DNA from: CAVQGF01 sp045807945 | GTDB taxonomy: Bacteria; Acidobacteriota; Terriglobia; Terriglobales; Acidobacteriaceae | Length of the DNA: 5,510 nucleotides | Reading direction: 5' to 3' | NCBI GenBank assembly: GCA_045807945.1 | Contig: JBJMGI010000122.1 | Span: 1-5,510 of the forward strand | Shown here: piece by piece, positions 1-5,411 of the stretch | Position numbering within the stretch: the first letter of the stretch is position 1 | Layout of the letters: each line of letters opens with the position of its first letter | The notes under the pieces: generated by a model | What the model was told of the DNA's origin: nothing | Databases searched by the model: none | What the model saw: the letters and a program-made list of their open reading frames with translations, nothing else | Made by a program: the position numbers and the translations under genes

Positions 1-825
1 ATCGTGCGCGCTCTGCACGCGTTCGGTCTTTTCTTTAGCCATGCACGAGCGAACCAGGCGCTCAAGCGAAGGCGGAGTGAGCGGAGCGACTGTCGAAAGC
101 GGCGGCGGCTCTGAAGCCAGTATGGATGCGATCACGCTGGCTTGGGTCTTGCCGGCGAACGGCCGCTTAGCGGTGGCCATTTCGTACAGTACGCAACCAA
201 GAGCGAAGATGTCGCTTCGCGGATCTGCCTCTTGCCCTTCGATCTGCTCCGGCGACATGTACTGAAACGTTCCGACAACGGTTCCCTCGGCGGTCAGCGG
301 CTTACTGGACGTCATCGCGGTCATTGCGGCGGCGCTCGCTGCCGAAGGCTGTATCTGCTTGGCAAGACCGAAATCCAAAACCTTCGCGCCCGATTGCGTC
401 AGCATGATATTGCCGGGCTTGAGATCACGATGGATGATGCCCTGCTGATGGGCTTTGTCGAGCGCGTCGGAAACCTGGGCGCCGCATCGCAACAGTTCCT
501 GCGGCTGCATCGGCCCGCGCTCAAGCCTGTCGGCGAGCGTTTCGCCTTCGAGGAATTCCATCACCAGATATTCGGTCCCATCTTGCGAGCCGACATCGTA
601 GAGCTGGCAGATGTTGGGATGATTGAGAGCAGAGATGGCGCGCGCTTCGCGCTCAAAACGTTCTTTCAAGTTGGTGGAGGAAACTACCTGCGGAGATAAA
701 ACTTTGATCGCGACGGTGCGCTCGAGTCGGGTGTCGAGAGCGCGATAGACTTCGCCCATGCCGCCGGCGCCAAGTGCAGACACAACTTCATACGGACCAA
801 GCTTGGTGCCAGGGTTGAGGGCCAT
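1..825 (-). CDS. Serine/threonine protein kinase, PknB/Hanks type (C-terminal end outside window)
   Basis: This is a cytoplasmic Hanks-type kinase domain that would phosphorylate Ser/Thr on partner proteins. The reading frame is open for 275 codons from the ATG at 825-823 to the window edge, so the protein is incomplete. The whole catalytic domain is visible: glycine loop GAGGMGEV (19-26), ATP lysine K41 in VAIKVL, helix-C glutamate E60, catalytic loop HRDLKPGN (132-139), DFG (151-153), the APE-equivalent SPE (191-193), D205 in DPRSDIFALG, and the subdomain XI arginine R269. All catalytic residues are present, so it should be active. The loop between DFG and SPE is rich in Ser and Thr (161-186), the usual autophosphorylation area. 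In related acidobacterial kinases the missing C-terminal part often holds a transmembrane segment and a TolB/WD40-like propeller; that is family knowledge and cannot be seen here. The start is favoured because family members begin just before the PGTKLGPYE motif. No Shine-Dalgarno precedes it. The substrate is unknown. Confidence 0.95.
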   Translation of the reverse strand, partial: MALNPGTKLGPYEVVSALGAGGMGEVYRALDTRLERTVAIKVLSPQVVSSTNLKERFEREARAISALNHPNICQLYDVGSQDGTEYLVMEFLEGETLADRLERGPMQPQELLRCGAQVSDALDKAHQQGIIHRDLKPGNIMLTQSGAKVLDFGLAKQIQPSAASAAAMTAMTSSKPLTAEGTVVGTFQYMSPEQIEGQEADPRSDIFALGCVLYEMATAKRPFAGKTQASVIASILASEPPPLSTVAPLTPPSLERLVRSCMAKEKTERVQSAHD

Positions 826-839
826 GGCGCAAGATTATA
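826..839 (-). promoter_or_regulatory. Candidate -10 box giving a leaderless kinase mRNA
   Basis: Read on the minus strand, a perfect TATAAT (839-834) is followed by only eight bases before the kinase ATG at 825. Transcription would normally start about seven bases after the box, so the message would begin at or next to the start codon. That fits the absence of a Shine-Dalgarno sequence. No convincing -35 box lies 16-18 bases upstream, which lowers confidence. Confidence 0.45.
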
Positions 840-871
840 GGCGATTGAGGACTTTCGCCGACCCTAAATAC

Positions 872-929
872 TTTGGGCAGGTGTCCCACGCTAGCCGCTG
901 GCGCAAGCTAGGGTGGGCACCTTCCCAAA
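872..929. repeat. 58-nt imperfect palindrome, REP-like element or 3' hairpin of the cold-shock gene
   Basis: The two arms pair in four blocks: TTTGGG (872-877) with CCCAAA (924-929), AGGTG (879-883) with CACCT (918-922), CCCAC (885-889) with GTGGG (913-917), and CTAGC (891-895) with GCTAG (907-911). This gives 21 base pairs, broken by a C/T mismatch, one bulged T and a G/G mismatch, around an 11-nt loop (896-906). It lies 12 bases beyond the cold-shock stop codon and upstream of the kinase. In that transcript it could act as a 3'-end hairpin, but no run of U follows, so it is not a standard intrinsic terminator. Its size and structure resemble dispersed palindromic repeats, but only one copy is in the window and no flanking target duplication is visible. 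Confidence 0.7.
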
Positions 930-941
930 CTCGTGCGCAGC

Positions 942-1148
942 TCAGCCAGCGATGCGGACGTTGCTCGCCTGCGGGCCCTTGGGCCCCTGCGTAGCCTCGA
1001 ACTCTACGTGGTCGCCTTCTTTGAGCGATTTGAATCCGCCGGCCTCGATCGCGCTGAAGTGCACAAACAGATCTTTTCCGCCGTCATCGGGAGTGATGAA
1101 CCCGAATCCCTTTGCATCGTTAAACCATTTCACCGTACCTTTAGCCAT
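942..1148 (-). CDS. Cold-shock domain protein, CspA family
   Basis: This is a 68-residue single-domain protein of typical CspA length that binds single-stranded RNA and DNA in the cytoplasm and melts RNA secondary structure. It opens MAKGTVKWFN. RNP1 is KGFGFI (13-18) and RNP2 is LFVHFS (27-32). The aromatic residues W8, F15, F17, F28, H30 and F31 that stack on bases are all present. The C-terminal part has the usual GPKGPQASNV pattern. A strong Shine-Dalgarno AAGGAG (1162-1157) sits eight bases before the ATG and fixes the start. The gene lies 61 bases after the secreted-protein gene on the same strand and is followed by the 58-nt palindrome. Many cold-inducible csp genes have a long structured leader. 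Here the gap is short, so if a promoter lies in it the leader is short, which argues for constitutive or growth-linked expression. I cannot assign a specific paralogue letter. Confidence 0.97.
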   Translation of the reverse strand: MAKGTVKWFNDAKGFGFITPDDGGKDLFVHFSAIEAGGFKSLKEGDHVEFEATQGPKGPQASNVRIAG

Positions 1149-1167
1149 TTCTAAATCTCCTTAACCC

Positions 1168-1204
1168 ATAATAGTTATACCTGATGACGGGCCACCCGAA
1201 TCAA
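1168..1204 (-). promoter_or_regulatory. Weak candidate promoter for the cold-shock gene
   Basis: On the minus strand TTGATT (1204-1199) and TATAAC (1179-1174) are 19 bases apart, which is longer than ideal. An alternative -10, TATTAT, lies at 1173-1168. The gap between the two leftward genes is AT-richer than its surroundings, which fits a promoter, but the -35 box overlaps only the intergenic tail and is poor. Readthrough from the upstream gene is equally possible. Confidence 0.3.
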
Positions 1205-1209
1205 CAACC

Positions 1210-1677
1210 TTAATTCTTTACTGTCATTGCGTCTGAATTGACGGCCTTCTTTCCAGTTATTCCCTCTAGGCCCGCTAGTATGCCGCGATACTCATTTTTG
1301 TCGCACTGCATAGCAAGACCGCCCTTTTGATCCCCGTTGGCCCAGGTCAAGCCAACAAAGTGCTTCTTTGATTTCGTGAGAGCCATGAGTGCCCCGACAC
1401 CCAATGTGAAGACAGCAACTCCGATCGCAGCACCGACCCGCCGGTGGACATCCTGTCCATAACTGATCTCTGTGATTGCCGAGACGGGAAGGACCAAAAT
1501 CTCTTTATCGTCCTGCACGAAGTGGACATCCTTGGAGCTGAGGGACATATGCACTTCGCTACCATTCTTTATGTCCGTTAAAGAGCCACCGTCATATTTA
1601 ACTTTATAAGTAGGATCGGAAGCCAAAACGGCTACAGGTACAGCGAAGCAGAGAAATAAGGCAAGTTGGGTCTTCAT
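1210..1677 (-). CDS. Exported or membrane-anchored small protein of unknown function
   Basis: This 155-residue protein has no function I can name. It opens with a clear Sec signal peptide: K2, then a hydrophobic core, and a likely cleavage after VLA (17-19) before SDP. A beta-rich stretch (about 23-74) ends in AITEISYGQDVHRR. A second hydrophobic segment (about 81-100) follows, rich in small residues with GAAIG and GVG motifs, then the basic KSKKH (102-106). The tail has beta-like HFVGLTW and GGLAMQC stretches and an amphipathic helix around 129-139. Strands followed by a terminal helix recall PH/GRAM-like folds split by a membrane segment; that is inference. I recall similar short secreted proteins in acidobacteria. 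A single Cys (125) rules out an internal disulfide. Shine-Dalgarno AAGGAG (1687-1682) lies four bases before the ATG, rather close but usable. The gene is transcribed divergently from tig and ahead of the cold-shock gene. Confidence 0.85.
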   Translation of the reverse strand: MKTQLALFLCFAVPVAVLASDPTYKVKYDGGSLTDIKNGSEVHMSLSSKDVHFVQDDKEILVLPVSAITEISYGQDVHRRVGAAIGVAVFTLGVGALMALTKSKKHFVGLTWANGDQKGGLAMQCDKNEYRGILAGLEGITGKKAVNSDAMTVKN

Positions 1678-1761
1678 GAGACTCCTTGGTGAAACTGGGG
1701 GGTGTGCGAGATGTTACACCTTCAGGTCGAATTCTCTCCGCAAATCGGTGCGGGACTCGGT

Positions 1762-1790
1762 TTGACCCCCCAGCACCGCTCTTTTAGACT
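1762..1790 (+). promoter_or_regulatory. Probable sigma-70 type promoter of tig-clpP-clpX
   Basis: TTGACC (1762-1767) and TAGACT (1785-1790) are separated by exactly 17 bases, matching five of six and four of six consensus positions. Transcription would start near 1797 and leave a leader of about 37 bases before the tig start codon. It lies in the 156-bp divergent region shared with the leftward secreted-protein gene. I saw no CIRCE-type heat-shock operator. Confidence 0.55.
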
Positions 1791-1822
1791 AGAGGTTTGC
1801 AGTTCTCACCCGAAAGCACTCT

Positions 1823-1836
1823 GAAGGCACCCATTG
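1823..1836 (+). promoter_or_regulatory. tig: Ribosome binding site and TTG start that decide the tig N-terminus
   Basis: GAAGG (1823-1827) lies six bases before a TTG codon at 1834. The frame is closed just upstream by TGA at 1822-1824, so TTG is the first possible start. The next candidates are GTG at 1915 and ATG at 2011, and neither has a Shine-Dalgarno. The ATG would remove the whole His-rich extension, so this choice matters. Confidence 0.6.
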
Positions 1837-3267
1837 ACAGTCACTGAAAAGAAGACCAAGAAGGCCGCCGAAGCGGCCCCCGAAGCCACTGAAAAGAAAC
1901 CGGCAGCAAGCACCGTGGAAGCCCCGCACCAACATGATGATGCTCACGACCATGCCGGTCACGACCACACCCACGAGCATGGTCACGAGCACTCGCATCA
2001 GCTTCCCCCCATGAACGAGGCCTGCAAGCGCGAGGTCTCAGTCGAGATCCCTGCCGACGTGGTTTCCGCCGAGACGGAAAGTTTTGTCAAGAAATATCAG
2101 AAGCTGGCGCGCCTGCCTGGCTTCCGTAAAGGCAAGACACCGGCCACCATCATCAAGCAGCGCTTTGCCGGTGACCTGCGCAGCGAAGTTTTGGAGTCGC
2201 TCGTCCCGAAGTATCTGCGCGAGGCCATCTCCAAGCAGAAGCTCGAGCCTATTTCGCAGCCAGCCATCACCGACTTGAAGATGGAAGAAGGCCAGCCCTG
2301 GAGCTTCAAAGCAGCCTTCGAGGTGATGCCCGAGATCAACATCGGCGACTACAACGATCTGAAGCCGGAGAAGAAAGACGTCAGCGTCAGTGATAAAGAA
2401 GTCGAGGAGGCGCTGCAGCACTTGCGCGAGCAGCAGGCGAGCTTCGATCCGGTGGAAGACCGCGCCATTGAGGACAAAGATTATGCGCAGGTCTCATTTG
2501 TCGGCACGCCCAAAGGTGAAGGCCAACCTGTGAACGTGGATGACATCATGGTCGAAATCGGCGGAATCAACACGGTCGCCGAGTTCTCCGACAACCTGCG
2601 CGGCGCGAAGGCGGGCGACGTCCGCGAGTTCGAGGTCAGCTATCCGGAAGACTTCCAGGACAAGCGCCTCGCCGGCAAGACTGTCTCCTATTCCGTCACC
2701 ATCAAGAGCATCAAAAAGAAAACGCTACCCGAGCTGAACGACGACTTCGTAAAGAGCGTCGGCAATGAGTTCACTTCGGTCGCTGAGCTTCGCGATCGTA
2801 TCCGCAACAACATGGAAGCCGAGCGCAAGCACTCGGTGGAGCACGAGGCCAAAGACAAGCTGGTCGAGGAACTGGTGAAGCGTAATGAGTTCCCTGTTCC
2901 TGAATCTCTCGTCGAGCGCCAGATAGATACGCGCCTCGAGCGCGGCCTGCGCGCGCTGGCTGCCCAAGGCATGCGTGCGGAGGACATGCGCAAAATGGAT
3001 ATGCCCCGCCTGCGCGCCGGTCAGCGCGATGGAGCGATCCGCGAGGTGAAGGCGTCGCTTCTCCTGGAGAAGGTCGCGGAGAACGAGCACATCGAGGTTT
3101 CCGACGAGGAAGTGCAAAAGGAGATCGATGCACTGGCCGCCCAGACGCAGCAGACTCCGGCCGAGATCCGTGCAAGATTGACACGCGACGGAGCTCTGGA
3201 ACGCATCAAAGACAGAATGCGGAACGAGAAGGCCCTGGAGCTTCTCTACCGCGGCAAATCGGCCTAG
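1834..3267 (+). CDS. tig: Trigger factor, ribosome-associated chaperone, with His-rich N-terminal extension
   Basis: Trigger factor binds the ribosome exit tunnel and shields nascent chains. At 477 residues it is longer than the roughly 430-450 usual for the family. The extra length is an N-terminal extension (1-59): a Lys/Ala/Glu-rich stretch with TEKK repeated at 4-7 and 19-22, then a segment with 11 histidines in 24 residues (32-55). The standard protein begins around 60. The ribosome-binding domain (about 60-175) has the signature PGFRKGK (95-101). The FKBP-like domain (about 205-295) is divergent: the usual IPGFE is TVAEF (247-251), so prolyl isomerase activity may be weak. The helical substrate-binding arms follow (about 298-470), starting with LPELNDDF. 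His-rich tails on the related isomerase SlyD bind nickel and zinc; a metal role here is inference. The gene heads a cluster with clpP, 111 bases downstream. The frame is intact. Confidence 0.97.
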   Translation: MTVTEKKTKKAAEAAPEATEKKPAASTVEAPHQHDDAHDHAGHDHTHEHGHEHSHQLPPMNEACKREVSVEIPADVVSAETESFVKKYQKLARLPGFRKGKTPATIIKQRFAGDLRSEVLESLVPKYLREAISKQKLEPISQPAITDLKMEEGQPWSFKAAFEVMPEINIGDYNDLKPEKKDVSVSDKEVEEALQHLREQQASFDPVEDRAIEDKDYAQVSFVGTPKGEGQPVNVDDIMVEIGGINTVAEFSDNLRGAKAGDVREFEVSYPEDFQDKRLAGKTVSYSVTIKSIKKKTLPELNDDFVKSVGNEFTSVAELRDRIRNNMEAERKHSVEHEAKDKLVEELVKRNEFPVPESLVERQIDTRLERGLRALAAQGMRAEDMRKMDMPRLRAGQRDGAIREVKASLLLEKVAENEHIEVSDEEVQKEIDALAAQTQQTPAEIRARLTRDGALERIKDRMRNEKALELLYRGKSA

Positions 3268-3314
3268 TCCTAGTCCAGATAACTCCTCCCATGCAGGACG
3301 CGTTTTTCACAGGC

Positions 3315-3366
3315 GCGCCCACACGAGCGTGGCGCTTTGGGTTATAAATAAGAATCGTCCTATAAG
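3315..3366 (+). promoter_or_regulatory. tig-clpP spacer: small hairpin and possible clpP -10 boxes
   Basis: GCGCCCAC (3315-3322) pairs with GTGGCGC (3329-3335) apart from one bulged C, with a 6-nt loop. It is followed by TTTGGGTT, too short a U run for a firm terminator. AT-rich DNA follows, with TATAAA (3343-3348) and TATAAG (3361-3366) as possible -10 boxes for clpP. No good -35 accompanies either. The hairpin may only attenuate readthrough from tig. Confidence 0.3.
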
Positions 3367-3378
3367 TAAGGAGCAATC

Positions 3379-3966
3379 ATGGCGCTAGTTCCAATGGTGA
3401 TCGAGCAGACCAGCCGCGGCGAGCGCGCGTACGATATTTTTTCCCGCCTGCTGCGCGACAACATCATTTTCATCGGCACACCCATTGACGACACCGTCGC
3501 CAACCTGGCCATTGCGCAAATGCTGTTCCTGGCGCAGGAAGATCCGGAGAAGGATGTGCAGCTTTACATCAACTCCCCGGGCGGCTCCATCACTGCCGGC
3601 ATGGCCATCTACGACACCATGCAATACATCAAAAATGATGTCATGACATTGTGCGTTGGACAGGCAGCCTCGATGGCGGCCATCCTGCTGGCAGCGGGCT
3701 CGCCGAAGAAGCGTTATGCCCTGCCGAATTCGCGCATACTGATCCACCAGCCGCTCATGAGCGGCCTGAGCGGCCAGGCGACAGACATTGATATCCACGC
3801 CCGCGAGATCCTGCGGATGCGCGAGACCATGAATAACGTGCTAGCGAAGCACACCGGCCAGAAGCTGGATAAGATCGAGCGTGACGTTGAGCGCGACTTC
3901 ATCATGAACGCGCAGCAGGGCAAGGAATACGGCATCATCGACGAGATCATCTACCAGCATAAGTAA
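3379..3966 (+). CDS. clpP: ATP-dependent Clp protease proteolytic subunit ClpP
   Basis: ClpP is the serine peptidase that forms the two-ring, fourteen-subunit barrel in the cytoplasm and cuts proteins fed in by ClpX or other Clp ATPases. The 195-residue length is typical. The catalytic triad is visible: S98 in GQAASMA (94-100), H123 in IHQP, and D173 in VERDF. The oxyanion and substrate strand motif NSPGGS (65-70) and the handle region QATDIDIHAREIL (133-145) are intact. The N-terminal MALVPMVIEQTSRGER matches the usual short propeptide and axial-loop region, where the mature protein often starts a few residues in. Shine-Dalgarno AAGGAG (3368-3373) lies five bases before the ATG and fixes the start. 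It lies between tig and clpX, the common bacterial order, so co-expression is expected. Composition matches tig, with no sign of transfer. Confidence 0.98.
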   Translation: MALVPMVIEQTSRGERAYDIFSRLLRDNIIFIGTPIDDTVANLAIAQMLFLAQEDPEKDVQLYINSPGGSITAGMAIYDTMQYIKNDVMTLCVGQAASMAAILLAAGSPKKRYALPNSRILIHQPLMSGLSGQATDIDIHAREILRMRETMNNVLAKHTGQKLDKIERDVERDFIMNAQQGKEYGIIDEIIYQHK

Positions 3967-3988
3967 CCCGCAAGTAACCGAGGGTTAC
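3963..3988 (+). repeat. Alternative hairpins overlapping the clpP stop codon
   Basis: GTAACCC (3963-3969), which contains the TAA stop, can pair with GGGTTAC (3982-3988) around a 12-nt loop. A second copy of the left arm, GTAACC (3974-3979), can pair with the same right arm around a 3-nt loop. The two folds exclude each other. No U run follows, so a terminator call is weak. A ribosome at the stop codon would mask the outer fold. Confidence 0.4.
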
Positions 3989-3997
3989 GAAAGTGAG

Positions 3998-4071
3998 TAG
4001 GTTAAAAGACCGATGGAGCAGCAGCACTGATTTAGGTTAAAGTTGCATTTGTAAGTCGCTTTTAGGGTAAA
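3998..4071 (+). repeat. Three direct copies of TAGGKTAAA between clpP and clpX
   Basis: TAGGTTAAA occurs at 3998-4006 and 4033-4041, and TAGGGTAAA at 4063-4071, with start-to-start spacings of 35 and 30 bases. That is roughly three helical turns, which would suit a protein binding one DNA face. A looser match, AGGGTTACGAAA, starts at 3981. No known regulator site is recognised, and the motif is short and AT-rich, so chance cannot be excluded. Confidence 0.35.
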
Positions 4072-4077
4072 GAGAGT

Positions 4078-4133
4078 CGGGGCCAGGACCCCGGCCAATT
4101 GCGGCCGAGTAAAGCAGCAGGGCTGCGGGAGAG
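4078..4133 (+). promoter_or_regulatory. GC-rich structured clpX leader with Shine-Dalgarno
   Basis: Three small stems are possible just before clpX: CGGGG (4078-4082) with CCCCG (4089-4093), CGGCC (4092-4096) with GGCCG (4103-4107), and GCAGC (4114-4118) with GCTGC (4122-4126). The first two share bases 4092-4093, so they compete. The last ends directly at the purine-rich GGGAGAG (4127-4133), which is the ribosome binding site, five to seven bases from the ATG. It is not a recognised riboswitch. With the repeats above, this fills the 172-bp gap between clpP and clpX. Confidence 0.35.
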
Positions 4134-4138
4134 TAACA

Positions 4139-5407
4139 ATGAAGGGTCGCACCGGAACGGAAGAAGTCCTGAAGTGCTCGTTCTGCCATAAGTCGCAAGA
4201 CGCAGTCGCCAAGCTGATCTCCTCTCCCTCTGATTACCCGCGCGCATACATCTGCGACGAATGCGTCGCCGTCTGCAATTCCATTCTGGAAGACGACCGC
4301 TCTGAAACCCACTCGGCCGCTGCTCCGAACCATCTGCCCAAGCCTTTCGAAGTTAAGACCTTCCTCGATGAATACGTGATCGGGCAGGAGCTCACGAAGC
4401 GAAAGCTCGCAGTCGCGGTTTACAACCACTACAAGCGCATCTACATGAACCGCCAGCGCAACAACGAAGTCGAGCTGGCGAAGTCCAACATCCTGTTGAT
4501 CGGTCCCACGGGCTGCGGCAAGACGTTGCTCGCGCAGACGTTGGCCCGCATGTTGAAGGTGCCGTTCGCGATCGCCGACGCCACCGCGCTCACCGAAGCC
4601 GGGTACGTCGGCGAAGACGTCGAGAACATCCTCCTGAAGTTGATCCAGGCCGCGGACTACGACGTGAAGAAGGCCGAGACCGGGATCATCTACATCGACG
4701 AGATCGACAAGATTGCCCGCAAGGCCGAGAACCCGTCGATCACGCGTGACGTGTCCGGTGAGGGCGTGCAGCAGGCGCTGCTGAAGATCCTGGAGGGCAC
4801 CACGGCCTCGGTGCCGCCCCAGGGCGGGCGCAAGCACCCGCACCAGGAGTTCATCCAGATCGACACCACGAACATCCTCTTCATCTGCGGTGGTGCGTTC
4901 GCCGGCCTCGACAAGATCATCGAGGCCCGGGTCGGCAACCGCGGCATCGGCTTCAACGCCGACATCCGCCGGGCCGAAGACAAGGACCTCGGGACGCTGC
5001 TGTCTGGTGTGTTGCCGGAGGACCTGTTGAAGTTCGGGTTGATCCCGGAATTCGTCGGCCGGCTGCCGGTGATCGGCGCGGTGCACAACCTCGACAAGGA
5101 CGCGCTGATCCGCATCCTCGTGGAGCCGAAGAACGCCCTGGTCAAGCAGTACCAGAAGTTCTTCCACTTCGACGACGTCGAGCTCGCCTTCACCGAGGAT
5201 GCGCTCGACGCGATCTCGGACGAGGCGCTGAAGCGCGGCACTGGTGCGCGTGGTCTCCGAGCAATCCTCGAAGAGGTGTTGCTCGAGGTCATGTACGAGC
5301 TGCCAAGCCGCTCCGACGTGAGCAAGTGCGTCGTCGACCGCGACGTCGTGCTCTCGAAGGTGCCGCCCACGCTCATCACCGAAGACGAAGGCCGCCGCTC
5401 CGCCTAG
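4139..5407 (+). CDS. clpX: ATP-dependent Clp protease ATP-binding subunit ClpX (mosaic sequence)
   Basis: ClpX is a hexameric AAA+ unfoldase that recognises tagged proteins, unfolds them with ATP and threads them into ClpP. The 422 residues are normal length. The zinc domain has C13, C16, C39 and C42, with about four extra residues (SDYPRA, 31-36) compared with E. coli. Walker A is GPTGCGKT (122-129), pore loop GYVG (155-158), Walker B IIYIDEID (183-190), RKH loop 231-233, ClpP-contact loop IGF (270-272), arginine finger R308 in EFVGR, and sensor 2 R371 in GARGLR. All key residues are present, so the product should work as written. The oddity is composition: codons before Walker A have third-position GC near 76% and Glu as GAA in 8 of 10; after it about 92%, with GAA in 7 of 23. 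The C-terminal two thirds read like actinobacterial ClpX. The start is supported by GGGAG seven bases upstream. Confidence 0.97.
   Translation: MKGRTGTEEVLKCSFCHKSQDAVAKLISSPSDYPRAYICDECVAVCNSILEDDRSETHSAAAPNHLPKPFEVKTFLDEYVIGQELTKRKLAVAVYNHYKRIYMNRQRNNEVELAKSNILLIGPTGCGKTLLAQTLARMLKVPFAIADATALTEAGYVGEDVENILLKLIQAADYDVKKAETGIIYIDEIDKIARKAENPSITRDVSGEGVQQALLKILEGTTASVPPQGGRKHPHQEFIQIDTTNILFICGGAFAGLDKIIEARVGNRGIGFNADIRRAEDKDLGTLLSGVLPEDLLKFGLIPEFVGRLPVIGAVHNLDKDALIRILVEPKNALVKQYQKFFHFDDVELAFTEDALDAISDEALKRGTGARGLRAILEEVLLEVMYELPSRSDVSKCVVDRDVVLSKVPPTLITEDEGRRSA
4470..4640. other. Probable lineage junction inside clpX
   Basis: This stretch encodes VELAKSNILLIGPTGCGKT and the following helix, which are nearly identical across bacterial phyla. 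To its left, codon use and protein pattern match tig and clpP. To its right, AT-ending codons become rare: between residues 162 and 279 every Glu codon is GAG, and TTG for Leu becomes frequent. The exact break cannot be placed because both lineages share the protein sequence here. An assembly or cloning chimera is the simplest cause; recombination is the alternative. Confidence 0.6.
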
Positions 5408-5411
5408 TTCG

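Noticed and set aside
142..699. Long plus-strand open frame opposite the kinase
   Set aside because: It lies antisense to a kinase domain with every catalytic motif intact; its translation shows no domain and follows the codon pattern of the real gene.
1701..1720. Inverted repeat GGTGT / ACACC in the divergent region as an operator
   Set aside because: Only five base pairs with a 10-base gap; too weak, and not a known heat-shock or Clp regulator site.
1834..1839. Perfect TTGACA coinciding with the tig start codon, read as a -35 box
   Set aside because: No -10-like sequence lies 16-18 bases downstream (CAAGAA at 1857-1862), and the codons are needed for the N-terminus.
1915..2003. Repetitive CAC/CAT/GAC stretch as a tandem DNA repeat or CRISPR-like array
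   Set aside because: It is explained by His/Asp/Glu codons of the trigger factor extension; units are irregular and there are no spacers.
2725..3184. Minus-strand frames opposite the end of tig
   Set aside because: Overlapping shadows of a well-supported trigger factor, with low-complexity Arg/Ala-rich translations.
4037..5167. 376-codon minus-strand open frame opposite clpX
   Set aside because: Very Val-, Leu-, Arg- and Asp-rich, as expected for the complement of GC-rich codons, and clpX on the other strand is unambiguous.
4690..5379. 229-codon minus-strand open frame opposite the end of clpX
   Set aside because: Ser- and Arg-rich shadow translation with no recognisable motif.
4139..5407. 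clpX acquired whole by horizontal transfer
   Set aside because: The first third matches the neighbours in codon use and protein pattern, so only the later part is foreign-looking.
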